The notes under the pieces are model-generated. The model saw nothing but the letters and a program-made list of their open reading frames with translations. It ran no database searches and was not told the origin of the DNA. Below, in pieces: positions 8,670 through 16,227 of a stretch of DNA of 64,000 nucleotides. The first letter of the stretch is position 1; every line of letters begins with the position of its first letter. The DNA is from PZPK01 sp965230795 (GTDB lineage Bacteria > Pseudomonadota > Gammaproteobacteria > Pseudomonadales > Oleiphilaceae): positions 1,426,001 to 1,490,000 of the forward strand of contig OZ246020.1 of NCBI GenBank assembly GCA_965230795.1. The letters are read 5' to 3'. A program made the translations under genes and the position numbers.

Positions 8670-9845
8670 ATGACTTCCCAGGTATACGATATCTATGTGT
8701 TCCACCGCTCCTATTTTTGCGGAAAAATGCTGGCCTATTTGCGCTACAAGGAGATTCCGCATCGCGCCATTTACAAGAGCCTGGCGGAGGTCGGCGGCAC
8801 GCTGATGAAGCACACCGGTTTGCGTCAAATGCCCGTGGTGAACACCCCTGACGGCGAATGGCTGCAGGACACCACGCCGATGATCGAATGGTTTGAGCAA
8901 CGTTTCACTGACTCGCCGGTTCTGCCGAAGGATCCGGCCCTCGCTTTTTTGACGCGTCTGCTTGAAGACTACGCGGATGAGTATCTGTGGCGACCCGCCA
9001 TCTACTATCGCTGGATGAGCGAAGAGGATCGTTACATGTACAAGCATCTGTTTGTGGATGAGTTTGTCGGCGGCTTCTGGACCTTTGCCAAACCCTTGCG
9101 ATGGCTGGGTGGCAAGCTGGTGCACAAGCATCAGCGGGACAAGTTTCTGTATGGCGACGGCATGACAGAGCAGAACAGGGCGCATGTCGAGAGCGTCTAT
9201 ATCCATACCCTCGAACGCCTGGAAGCCATCTTCCAGGTTCAGCCTTATTTACTGGGGGATCGACCCAGCATGGCGGACTTCGGCTTCTTTGGTTCCATGT
9301 TCTGGCATTTCAGTTGCGATCCCACATCCAATCGCATCATGCAGGAGCGGGCGCCGGGCGTGAATGAGTGGGTAGCGCGAATGTGGAATGCGAAGGCATC
9401 GCGCATGAAGGATGCCAGCTTTGTTGAATCCAATGGAGAGCTACCGGCCGGATGGGAGCCCTTGCTGACGGACCTGTGTCGTCACTATCTACCGTATCTC
9501 GAAACCAATGCGATCGCCTTTGCCGAAGGTGAGAAGCAGTTTGATTGGGAAGTGGAGGGCTATCGTTATCCTGGTGTGCACGTGAGTCCTTATCGACTCT
9601 GGTGCCGCGAGCGACTGCAGCAGCATTTACAGGCGCTGGATGATACATCCCATGCAACGGTTCAGCGTATTCTGACGCAATACGGTGGCTGGGATGCGCT
9701 GGTCTCCCATACGGACATACAGTCCAACTGGGATCCGGAAGGTATTGCTCCGCTCTGTAAGCCCGGCCCGGTACCGCTCAAGCATAAATTACTGGCGCGA
9801 TTTACCGGCACCAATCATGTCAGAACAGAACGTCTATGGCGATAA
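8670..9845 (+). CDS. Glutathione S-transferase family protein, extended form
   Basis: 391 residues, clearly longer than typical GSTs (about 200-230). The thioredoxin-like N-terminal domain starts VYDIYVFHRSYFCGKMLAYLRYKEIPH and contains the cis-Pro turn QMPVV. The all-helical domain carries the usual DRPSMADFGFFG motif. The last 150 residues (from about 245) are an added region of unknown fold. It lies 44 bp after the DsbA-like gene and is probably the last member of the operon. The possible thiol or hydroxyl catalytic residues are Ser and Cys in RSYFCGK. Possibly detoxification or catabolism; substrate not predictable. Confidence 0.85.
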   Translation: MTSQVYDIYVFHRSYFCGKMLAYLRYKEIPHRAIYKSLAEVGGTLMKHTGLRQMPVVNTPDGEWLQDTTPMIEWFEQRFTDSPVLPKDPALAFLTRLLEDYADEYLWRPAIYYRWMSEEDRYMYKHLFVDEFVGGFWTFAKPLRWLGGKLVHKHQRDKFLYGDGMTEQNRAHVESVYIHTLERLEAIFQVQPYLLGDRPSMADFGFFGSMFWHFSCDPTSNRIMQERAPGVNEWVARMWNAKASRMKDASFVESNGELPAGWEPLLTDLCRHYLPYLETNAIAFAEGEKQFDWEVEGYRYPGVHVSPYRLWCRERLQQHLQALDDTSHATVQRILTQYGGWDALVSHTDIQSNWDPEGIAPLCKPGPVPLKHKLLARFTGTNHVRTERLWR

Positions 9846-10649
9846 TGCCGTTGACCCTGAGTGACTGAATGCGCAACGCATCGTGAATTGCATCTGGCCT
9901 TATTGGCTGAGCAACGGGTTCGGGAACCTTTCCCTGGCAGAAGTTATTTTGAGGACCCCATAATAAAAAATGAGGGAGAACCCGAACTGTTTCGATAGAC
10001 AGTTATAATAGGACATGCCCTGGAATCGAATATCAGGTCTCGTGTTAAACGAAATCGGCATTCCCGCTTTCACGCAAATGGAAAACTAAGTCTATGATTT
10101 TCAAAGCCTAAAAATCTGGTTTCCGTATTTCATAAGAATTTTGGAGTCGCAATAAAATTCATTCTCAATTTTGACAACAGGAAGTGGATCAAGAAATTGA
10201 TGTCAAAGGCTATAAATCATTGAAATTAAAGTGTAAGTTTTTAGTTTTTATCACGGGACATGAAATGCGGGGTTCGGGTTTCATAAGAATTCCGTGTAAT
10301 ACACTGTTGGTGCCACAGGCCCCAACAGCCAGAAAGAATCCGTTAACGGATTGGCAGATCTTGCCGATTGACAGGCCAGGACATGGCCGAACTTCCAAAA
10401 ATATGGTATCTCTTGAAGCCTTGCGTAGGCTGTTCAAGCTTGCTTGAAAACAGACCGAGCAAACATCGCTTCAAGACAAGACATTCAATAAATGCCAATA
10501 CACAGGTGGCGACTCGGGCAGGGCCTGGGAGTCTTTCGAACACTATTTGATAATTTGCCAAGTAGTGAAGGGAAGCGATCTGAAGCGAGTCCGTGCTGAG
10601 TCACCAACAGCGCGATCAGCGTGACCCTTCGGGCACGCTATCTAAGATT
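9846..10649. other. Long AT-rich stretch without a convincing gene
   Basis: About 800 bp between the GST gene and the cassette-like array. Base composition drops sharply compared with the neighbouring operons and no reading frame has both plausible codon use and a ribosome binding site. TTTCATAAGAATT occurs near 10129 and again near 10279, suggesting a degraded internal duplication. A 10-bp stem with one mismatch lies at 10304-10328 (CTGTTGG...CCAACAG) but no T-run follows. The left copy of the long direct repeat (10521-10656) closes the stretch. Confidence 0.6.
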
Positions 10650-10656
10650 GTTAAAT
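10521..10656 (+). repeat. Long direct repeat, copy A, ending in GTTAAAT
   Basis: About 136 bp, closely matching 11391-11527, with near-identity over the last 75 bp. It contains a hairpin: GTCAC at the inner left pairs with GTGAC, and outer AGCG / CGGGCACGCT arms surround it. It ends in GTTAAAT (10650-10656), which fits the integron recombination core GTTRRRY. Confidence 0.8.
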
Positions 10657-10675
10657 GTAATAGGGAAATCTCGCT

Positions 10676-11359
10676 ATCAACAAAATAAGGAAAGTCCTTT
10701 CGGACGAATTAAAGCTTCTCACTTTTCGCCAATTCAAACTGGATATATCAATTTTTAATTGGTACTTAGCCTTCGGTATAGGCTTTACTTGGCTATGCGG
10801 TATTGGTAGGTACTGGGATAATCCAAGAGCTGATCTTTGGCAATACTTAGGGTTAGGTTCGGTTGGTTATATTTTTGTTCTGGCATTCATTTTGTGGGTG
10901 GTTATATTGCCACTAAAACCTGCAAACTGGAGCTATAAAAATGTTCTGCTGTTTGTATCTTTAACATCACCGCCAGCCATTCTCTATGCAATACCCGTTG
11001 AGCGGTTTATGTCTTTGCAATCGGCTCAGTTAGCCAATGTTTGGTTTTTGGCTGTAGTCGCTATCTGGCGTGTCGCTCTATTACTAAAATATCTTATAAA
11101 TTCAGCTCGCTTGTCTGGTCTTTGTGTTCTTGTAGCCACGCTTTTGCCGTTAACGCTGATTGTCGCAGCGCTAACAGCTTTAAACTTAGAGCATGTAGTT
11201 TTTAAAATTATGGCAGGCCTCGAAGAACACGAAAAATCAGCTAACGATAGCGCTTACATGATACTTTTAGTCATCACGTACTTTTCTGTTATGGCTTCAC
11301 CTGTATTGTTAAGTCTATATGGCTGGTTAATCTATAAACGACGTAAACAACACATTTAA
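10676..11359 (+). CDS. Cassette 1: polytopic membrane protein of unknown function
   Basis: The frame is open from 10664 to TAA at 11357-11359. The first conventional start is TTG at 10892, yet coding-like sequence clearly extends upstream. AGGGAA at 10663-10668 stands 7 bp before ATC at 10676, suggesting the original ATG has become ATC; from there the product is 227 residues. It has about six hydrophobic segments (around 27-45, 62-82, 92-110, 118-138, 145-165, 200-222) and a charged C-terminus KRRKQHI. No family recognised. The stop codon overlaps ATTTAAC, the proposed left core of the cassette recombination site. It may be a pseudogene if ATC is not used. Confidence 0.6.
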   Translation: MNKIRKVLSDELKLLTFRQFKLDISIFNWYLAFGIGFTWLCGIGRYWDNPRADLWQYLGLGSVGYIFVLAFILWVVILPLKPANWSYKNVLLFVSLTSPPAILYAIPVERFMSLQSAQLANVWFLAVVAIWRVALLLKYLINSARLSGLCVLVATLLPLTLIVAALTALNLEHVVFKIMAGLEEHEKSANDSAYMILLVITYFSVMASPVLLSLYGWLIYKRRKQHI

Positions 11360-11527
11360 CAAGGCGCGCAATGCTCGGCCAAAGGAACCTTGACCTGGAC
11401 AGTCACTAGAACACTATCTGAAAATCTGCCAAGTTGAGAAGGGAAGAGATCTGAAGCGAGCCCGTGCTGAGTCACCAACAGCGCGATCAACGTGACCCTT
11501 CGGGCACGCTATCTAAGATTGTTAAGC
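11354..11527 (+). repeat. attC-like junction plus direct repeat copy B
   Basis: It begins with ATTTAAC (11354-11360), the exact reverse complement of the GTTAAAT at the left end of cassette 1, and ends with GTTAAGC (11521-11527), fitting GTTRRRY. Bases 11391-11527 are copy B of the long direct repeat. At 174 bp it is longer than most attC sites and its outer arms pair only at the ends (AACAA/TTGTT), so recombination activity is uncertain. Confidence 0.6.
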
Positions 11528-11543
11528 AAAGGAAGCTCAAAAA

Positions 11544-12236
11544 TTGAGAAAAGCTCTACTATCAATTCAAACCGTTTTTATTTTGGTTTTCTTTATTGCG
11601 TTTATCACAAGCTTTTTCGTGGTAAGCCAGATTGAAGAAAGGTCACGAGCATTGGTTACTGAAAAAGTAACTCAAGGCACGATGTCTAAAATTGGCTTTG
11701 CTGAAGAGGTGATGAACTCTAAAGCTGCCAAAATGTACCTAGAAGAATATCAAATTGAAGTTATTCGTTCGGAAATCGACGCATTCAAAAATAACCCTTA
11801 CGGCTATATCGAATCCGTAACAATGAACAACGAAAGTGCGGATGACTTGCCGCCAGAGTTCCGTTCAGCGAATCCTTTGAAGTCAGCATTATTTGAAAAG
11901 TTATTCCAATGGAAGCAGGGTTTAAAATCATACTTTAATAAAACTTTTAACGGTTTAATCACCGATATCCGTTTATTTTTAGGTACAAATGTAGTCGCTC
12001 TTTTAATCGCTGCGTTCGTTTGCTTTAAGTCCCCGTCTCTGGGTAGCCGTGCAATGGCTTTATCAACAATAATAACTCTTGCTACTGCTCTGTCTGCATT
12101 TAGCTACATCAATGATAGCTGGCTTTTTAACATTCTTTTAAACAGCTACGCAGGATACGGTTATGCAGGTGGCATAGCTTTTCTAACTGGGTGGCTGTAT
12201 CTGGAATACGCAGATCGGCAGAACAAAAATGCTTAA
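11544..12236 (+). CDS. Cassette 2: membrane protein of unknown function
   Basis: 230 residues from a TTG start with AAAGGAAG at 11528-11535, correctly spaced. One N-terminal membrane segment (about 8-28) precedes a charged, probably extracytoplasmic or coiled region of roughly 110 residues rich in Glu and Lys, followed by three C-terminal membrane segments (about 143-162, 168-190, 196-220). No family recognised. Low GC and codon use resemble cassette 1, not the flanking operons. The TAA stop lies inside GCTTAAC (12231-12237), which is the reverse complement of the GTTAAGC at this cassette's own left end. Confidence 0.65.
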   Translation: MRKALLSIQTVFILVFFIAFITSFFVVSQIEERSRALVTEKVTQGTMSKIGFAEEVMNSKAAKMYLEEYQIEVIRSEIDAFKNNPYGYIESVTMNNESADDLPPEFRSANPLKSALFEKLFQWKQGLKSYFNKTFNGLITDIRLFLGTNVVALLIAAFVCFKSPSLGSRAMALSTIITLATALSAFSYINDSWLFNILLNSYAGYGYAGGIAFLTGWLYLEYADRQNKNA

Positions 12237-12335
12237 CAAGTGCAGCTTGCCGGACTTGGGTAAACTGTCACCTTTTTCGCGCTGCGCAGCAAAAAAGCCG
12301 CCAGTTCACCCAAGCCGCAACTGCAGGCGTCAGCG
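12231..12335 (+). repeat. attC-like imperfect palindrome at end of cassette 2
   Basis: It starts with GCTTAAC. The arms 12241-12267 (TGCAG...CTTGGG...AACTG) and 12302-12325 (CAGTT...CCCAAG...CTGCA) pair with a few bases unpaired on the left arm, the extrahelical-base pattern expected of attC. The middle holds CTTTTT / AAAAAG arms and the perfect palindrome GCTGCGCAGC. The right end lacks an obvious GTTRRRY, so this may be a decayed terminal site; it could also act as a terminator. Confidence 0.6.
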
Positions 12336-12385
12336 GAGTAGGATGGTGGATCTGACTATCGCGAACAGCCATATTTGGTAAGTCT

Positions 12386-13171
12386 CTACTCCATCAAAGC
12401 GGGAAAAATAATATGGTATTTGGTTAATACCTCCGTGTATCGATCAGTACGTTTATAGTCAGACAGGTTTTCATCCAGATAGGCCTTAACGCTTTTAATC
12501 CTGGAATCATTTTTTGGTGAGAGTGCCAGCCAAAGTTCATCTTTTTTGATGCATTGACCGATTTTAAGCTCATCAGCGTTTTTCGAGTGTTGATGGTAGA
12601 TGACTGAGTTAACGGTAAACAGAAACGTTTCGGCCCTATGTGCTTTAAGTAACAGCACGGCACGGTTGAGATAGTTCTCATCATAGATAATCTCCAGATA
12701 CTGGTCTTTCTCAATTTTGTTGAACACCTCACCCAGAATTGTTGAATAGGAATGGTCTCTGTAAATGACGAATCGCGTATTGAGCAGACTCTCCGCTCCG
12801 GTGTAGTCCCACGCTGAGTCTTTGAGCTTCCAGAAACAGTGTGTCTGATAAGACAAAGGCGATTCGTGAAAGATAAGATCCGGCGCTTCATCTTTCGAGG
12901 GGGAAAGCAGGCCGTCGGTTTTTCCGGTTCGAACATGATGAATGGCTCTGCTCCATGGCACATATTCAAACTCTGGTTTGAAGGGTGAATCTCTAAACAG
13001 ATCCTTGACCATCTCTACCAGATATCCTGGCCTGTCGGGTGTTTTCGGACAAATTTGAGGGCACCAGTCAATGGCAGAGAGATACAAGGGCTCTGTTTCT
13101 GGCTGTGATTTACTCTGGTCAGTCATCAGGCAGAATACAAGAATAAACATGGCGAACCGCTGACGCTTCAT
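12386..13171 (-). CDS. Orphan periplasmic solute-binding protein
   Basis: 261 residues. The N-terminal signal peptide MKRQRFAMFILVFCLMTDQSKS gives a mature start near QPETEPL. Family 3 binding-protein marks: CPKTPDRPGYLVEMVKDLF, the shared EYVPWSRAIHHVRTGKTDGLLSPS motif, and a C-terminal helix pair. WCPQICP contains two cysteines that could form a disulfide in the periplasm. It is the only gene between the cassette array and the insertion sequence, and no transporter partner is near. Ligand unknown; a receptor role is likely but unproven. Confidence 0.75.
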   Translation of the reverse strand: MKRQRFAMFILVFCLMTDQSKSQPETEPLYLSAIDWCPQICPKTPDRPGYLVEMVKDLFRDSPFKPEFEYVPWSRAIHHVRTGKTDGLLSPSKDEAPDLIFHESPLSYQTHCFWKLKDSAWDYTGAESLLNTRFVIYRDHSYSTILGEVFNKIEKDQYLEIIYDENYLNRAVLLLKAHRAETFLFTVNSVIYHQHSKNADELKIGQCIKKDELWLALSPKNDSRIKSVKAYLDENLSDYKRTDRYTEVLTKYHIIFPALME

Positions 13172-13368
13172 ATTTCCACCTAATTTGCACTGCTCAAATC
13201 AGAATACTTGCTAGCCGCCGAGGAGACCTGCTGGTCTGAAGCAGTTTTAGGGAAGGGGTGTTGATCATCAGTCGCACCTTCACGAAGTACATCCTGACCT
13301 CCCCCCGAAAAATAGAACCATGACATGGATGAGATTTCCGGTTACTTTAGCCAAAAGGAAATCTCAAT

Positions 13369-13635
13369 ATGAAGAAAAAGCGTTACACAGAAGAACAGAT
13401 CATTGGTGCGATCAAAGAGCATGAGTCGGGCGTAAAAGTTGACGACATATGCCGCCGTATGAATATCTCCACGGGCACGTTTTACAACTGGCGGTCCAAG
13501 TATGCCGGCCTGGAAGTGAACGAAGCCAAGCGATTAAAAGAGCTGGAAACGGAGAATAACAAGCTCAAGAAACTGCTCGCGGAGAAGCTCCTAGAAAACG
13601 AGGCCATGAAAGATGTGCTCTCAAAAAAGTGGTAA
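13369..13635 (+). CDS. IS3/IS407-group transposase OrfA
   Basis: 88 residues. The N-terminal helix-turn-helix (KRYTEEQIIGAIKEHESG, then CRRMNISTGTFYNWRSKY) binds the IS ends. The C-terminal leucine-zipper-like coiled coil (about 52-80) supports multimerisation. It ends KKW at the run A_AAA_AAG (13623-13629), a classic -1 slippery heptamer, so a share of ribosomes would continue into orfB to make the OrfAB transposase. The ATG at 13369 is preceded by AAAGGAAA. Confidence 0.93.
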   Translation: MKKKRYTEEQIIGAIKEHESGVKVDDICRRMNISTGTFYNWRSKYAGLEVNEAKRLKELETENNKLKKLLAEKLLENEAMKDVLSKKW

Positions 13636-14447
13636 AGCCTGCGAGCCGTAAAGGCATTGCGACTCATCTGGTCTCGGTACATCGACTGAGCGAGCGGCGC
13701 GCTTGTTGGCTTGCGAGTATTAGCCGAACAGCCTATCGCTATAACCCGATACCGCGGACGGATCAAGCGCTCAGAGCACGTTTGATTGAGCTTGCAGGCA
13801 AACATCAGGGACTCGGTTATGAGATGCTGCATGGCATGCTCAGGAATGAGGGACTCGTCATCAACGAGAAGCGCACCTACCGTCTTTATAGGGAAGAGAG
13901 TCTCCAGTTGCGTATTCGGAAGCGAAAGAAGCTGAAACGACCACGACAGCCTATCATGGTACCGATTTACCCTAATGTCCGCTGGTCGATGGATTTTGTT
14001 TCAGACCAGCTTAGCAACGGGCGAAGGTTTCGCGTGCTGAATGTAAAAGACGATTATTCAAAGGAACTCATTGGTCAGCTGACAGCGTACTCGATTTCTG
14101 GCCAGCAGGTTGCCAGGTTCCTTGATCAGCTCATCGACCAACGTGCAGCACCGGACCAAATCACGTGTGATAACGGGACCGAGTTTACCTGCAAGGCGAT
14201 GTTCTTCTGGCAGAAAGAATCAGGGGTAAAGCTGGCATTTATCCAGCCAGGAAAGCCAACACAAAATGCGTTTGTAGAAAGCTTGAACGGAAAATTTAGA
14301 AACGAGTGTCTCAACAGGCATTGGTTTCGGAGCTTGGACGAAGCGAAAGAAATCATCGATGAGTGGCGACACCATTACAACCATGAGCGACCACATAGCG
14401 CTCTTAATTTTATGCCTCCGGCAGTGTTTGCAGCGAGGGCAGCATGA
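13629..14447 (+). CDS. IS3/IS407-group transposase OrfB (DDE integrase core)
   Basis: 272 residues as an independent GTG-started frame; in vivo it is probably made mainly as an OrfAB fusion by -1 frameshifting at 13623-13629. The DDE catalytic triad is readable: Asp in WSMDFVSD, Asp in ITCDNGTEF and Glu in NAFVESLNGKFRNECL. The HTH_21-like region (ISRTAYRYNP) precedes it and HYNHERPHSALNFMPP closes the domain, as is usual for the family. No frameshift or stop interrupts it. Confidence 0.93.
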   Translation: MVKPASRKGIATHLVSVHRLSERRACWLASISRTAYRYNPIPRTDQALRARLIELAGKHQGLGYEMLHGMLRNEGLVINEKRTYRLYREESLQLRIRKRKKLKRPRQPIMVPIYPNVRWSMDFVSDQLSNGRRFRVLNVKDDYSKELIGQLTAYSISGQQVARFLDQLIDQRAAPDQITCDNGTEFTCKAMFFWQKESGVKLAFIQPGKPTQNAFVESLNGKFRNECLNRHWFRSLDEAKEIIDEWRHHYNHERPHSALNFMPPAVFAARAA

Positions 14448-14492
14448 TGGAAATTTCATCCAAAGCGTGGTTCTAAACAGGGGTGGAGGTCA

Positions 14493-14768
14493 ATCCAACT
14501 ATCCGCGCACGGTGAAACTGGAAAAGCAAATCATGCTTTGTGATCAATCACTAAAATAGCTCAACTTTTACTTGGGTTTGCTATTTCCAATGTAGTCTAT
14601 AGGCGTATCACTGCAAACTATTTGGTTTGGCATTGTAGAAAGACTTTCTGCAGTCGTAACCGGTCTGTAACCAGATGACCACTGAAACGCCTGTCTATAT
14701 ACTGCTTCCACCTCGACCTCGTTACCTGATTGCGAGACTCATCTATCCACGACGGTGGTATCCATGCA
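14493..14768. other. Intergenic region downstream of the insertion sequence
   Basis: It begins with the ATCC target duplication. The remaining 270 bp hold no convincing coding frame and no strong hairpin. The final 60 bp before the Crp/Fnr gene presumably contain its promoter; an in-frame open stretch from 14730 exists but lacks a better ribosome binding site than the ATG at 14769. Confidence 0.5.
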
Positions 14769-15389
14769 ATGGAGCAAACAGCAGCCTTAGTCACCATTCG
14801 GCAGGCCTTTGATCAACTGTCGCCTCTGAGTGATGAGGCCTGGTCGGAGATCAGCCGAATGTTCAAGCGCCTCGATCTTGACAAGCAAGCCTACTTTTTG
14901 CGCTCGGGCTCGCGTGCGACGCAGATTGCCTTTGTAGAGCAGGGCGTGTTGCGGGAGTTCTTTATGGATGAGGATGGCAATGAGTTCAATAAGTCTTTTA
15001 TCGCCAGCGGCAGTGTCACCGGTTCGCTGTACGATCTGCTTTCGGATCAGGCTTCTATCGCTAACATTCAGGCACTGACACCATGTACGCTTTGGGTAGC
15101 GGATTATCAGGCGTTCTCTGCCTTGTATGATCGCTTTCCATGTTGTCAGCGGCTGGGACGCAAGATTGCGGAACGGCTGTTCAGGCTGAAAGCCTTGCGG
15201 GAGTACCAGTTTCTTATCCTGTCCCCGGCGGAGCGATATGGCGAGTTGCTGCGAAGCTATCCTGGCCTGGAGGAGCTGGTACCGCAATACCATATCGCTT
15301 CCTATCTCGGTATCACCAATGTGGCCTTGAGTCGCATTCGAAAGCGCCTGTTAGAGGCGGGTCAGGGGCAGCCTGTTAACCCAGGTTAA
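14769..15389 (+). CDS. Crp/Fnr-family transcriptional regulator
   Basis: 206 residues from the ATG at 14769. The cyclic-nucleotide-binding-like beta barrel spans about 20-130 (FLRSGSRATQIAFVEQGVLREFF; NKSFIASGSVTGS). The C-terminal winged helix reads YHIASYLGITNVALSRIRKRLLE. There is no cysteine cluster for an Fnr-type iron-sulfur sensor, and the phosphate-binding RTA motif of cAMP binders is absent, so the effector is unknown. This layout is common in small Crp-like regulators that sit beside the gene they control, here the membrane protein just downstream. Confidence 0.85.
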   Translation: MEQTAALVTIRQAFDQLSPLSDEAWSEISRMFKRLDLDKQAYFLRSGSRATQIAFVEQGVLREFFMDEDGNEFNKSFIASGSVTGSLYDLLSDQASIANIQALTPCTLWVADYQAFSALYDRFPCCQRLGRKIAERLFRLKALREYQFLILSPAERYGELLRSYPGLEELVPQYHIASYLGITNVALSRIRKRLLEAGQGQPVNPG

Positions 15390-15445
15390 TGCATGCCGTC
15401 CGCGTGTCCCTTAGATTTAAGGCGACAAATATGGAGGGTCATCTC

Positions 15446-16159
15446 ATGCACTTGTATTCTGATCGCGCACAGTCAAAACAACTCATTTTCTATACGGCGC
15501 TGTTTGCCGCCTGCATCCTCATGATCATGGTCGGTATTGGCATCAGCTCCGGGGTCTCGCAACAGACCTTTGAGCTGGTGGATGATCTAAGCCGGTATCA
15601 GAACAGTCTGATAGCCGGTGCGGAACAGCTCCGACTGATCCTTGCCCTGGACAACATTTTCATCGCTTGTTACACCGCGACCATTCTCTTTCTCGTTCGG
15701 CACATCTGGTGCCGTGAGCAGTCTGTTGCCTTGGGTTTCATCCTTGCCGCCAGTGTCATGGCCGCCTTGCTGGATTACATGGAGAACCACCATATTCTGG
15801 CCATGTTGATGTCAACGGAGCAGGGTATGCCGCTGAGCCAGTCCCAGATAGAAACACAGATGGTCGCCAGCGCCCTGAAATGGCATCTGGCCTATTTTGC
15901 GTTTTTCCTTTTGGGGTGTCTGATTCATGCCAGAACCCCCTTCGAGCACGTGTTCAAATGGAGTCTGATTGCCTGGCAGCTGCCGGTTGGAGTTGCCGTG
16001 TACCCGACCTGGGGAACGCCAGTGGGAGAGGCCCTGTTTTATCTGCGTTATGGCAATCTTCTGGTGGGCTTTGTCTTCTTTGCGCTGCTGTGTCGTCCTG
16101 TTGCGGGTATGCCGCAAGAAGCAGGAAAGAGCCGCGATCCACAGGCGATCAGCGGCTAG
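15446..16159 (+). CDS. Multi-spanning membrane protein of unknown function
   Basis: 237 residues from the ATG at 15446, supported by GGAGG at 15432-15436. Five to six hydrophobic segments are visible: about 12-36, 66-90, 96-115, 145-165, 172-190 and 200-220. A polar loop (LVDDLSRYQNSLIAGAEQ) follows the first. No family is recognised. It follows the Crp/Fnr regulator by 56 bp on the same strand and is probably co-transcribed. A convergent ECF sigma gene begins its 3' end 68 bp downstream. Confidence 0.6.
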   Translation: MHLYSDRAQSKQLIFYTALFAACILMIMVGIGISSGVSQQTFELVDDLSRYQNSLIAGAEQLRLILALDNIFIACYTATILFLVRHIWCREQSVALGFILAASVMAALLDYMENHHILAMLMSTEQGMPLSQSQIETQMVASALKWHLAYFAFFLLGCLIHARTPFEHVFKWSLIAWQLPVGVAVYPTWGTPVGEALFYLRYGNLLVGFVFFALLCRPVAGMPQEAGKSRDPQAISG

Positions 16160-16227
16160 ACATGACGATGCGTTGACGTCGGGAATCAGCCGGCCTGGGC
16201 ACATTCCCACTCAGTGGGTTCCCGTGA

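Larger units (their letters stand above)
13295..14492 (+). mobile_element. Intact IS3-family insertion sequence, IS407-like group
   Basis: 1198 bp, bounded by imperfect inverted repeats starting TGACCTCC on both sides (13295 inward and 14492 inward), which also share AGAACCA and GGATGA. The 4-bp direct repeat ATCC at 13291-13294 and 14493-14496 is the target duplication, the size typical of the IS407 group. It contains orfA and orfB with a frameshift signal between them. Both frames look complete, so it may still be active. Confidence 0.92.

Noticed and set aside
10184..10447. 87-codon GTG frame in the AT-rich gap
   Set aside because: No ribosome binding site, no recognisable family and composition like non-coding flank; the antisense frames are equally open.
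9846..12400. An integron integrase gene near the cassettes
   Set aside because: No tyrosine recombinase-like frame is present in or around the array.
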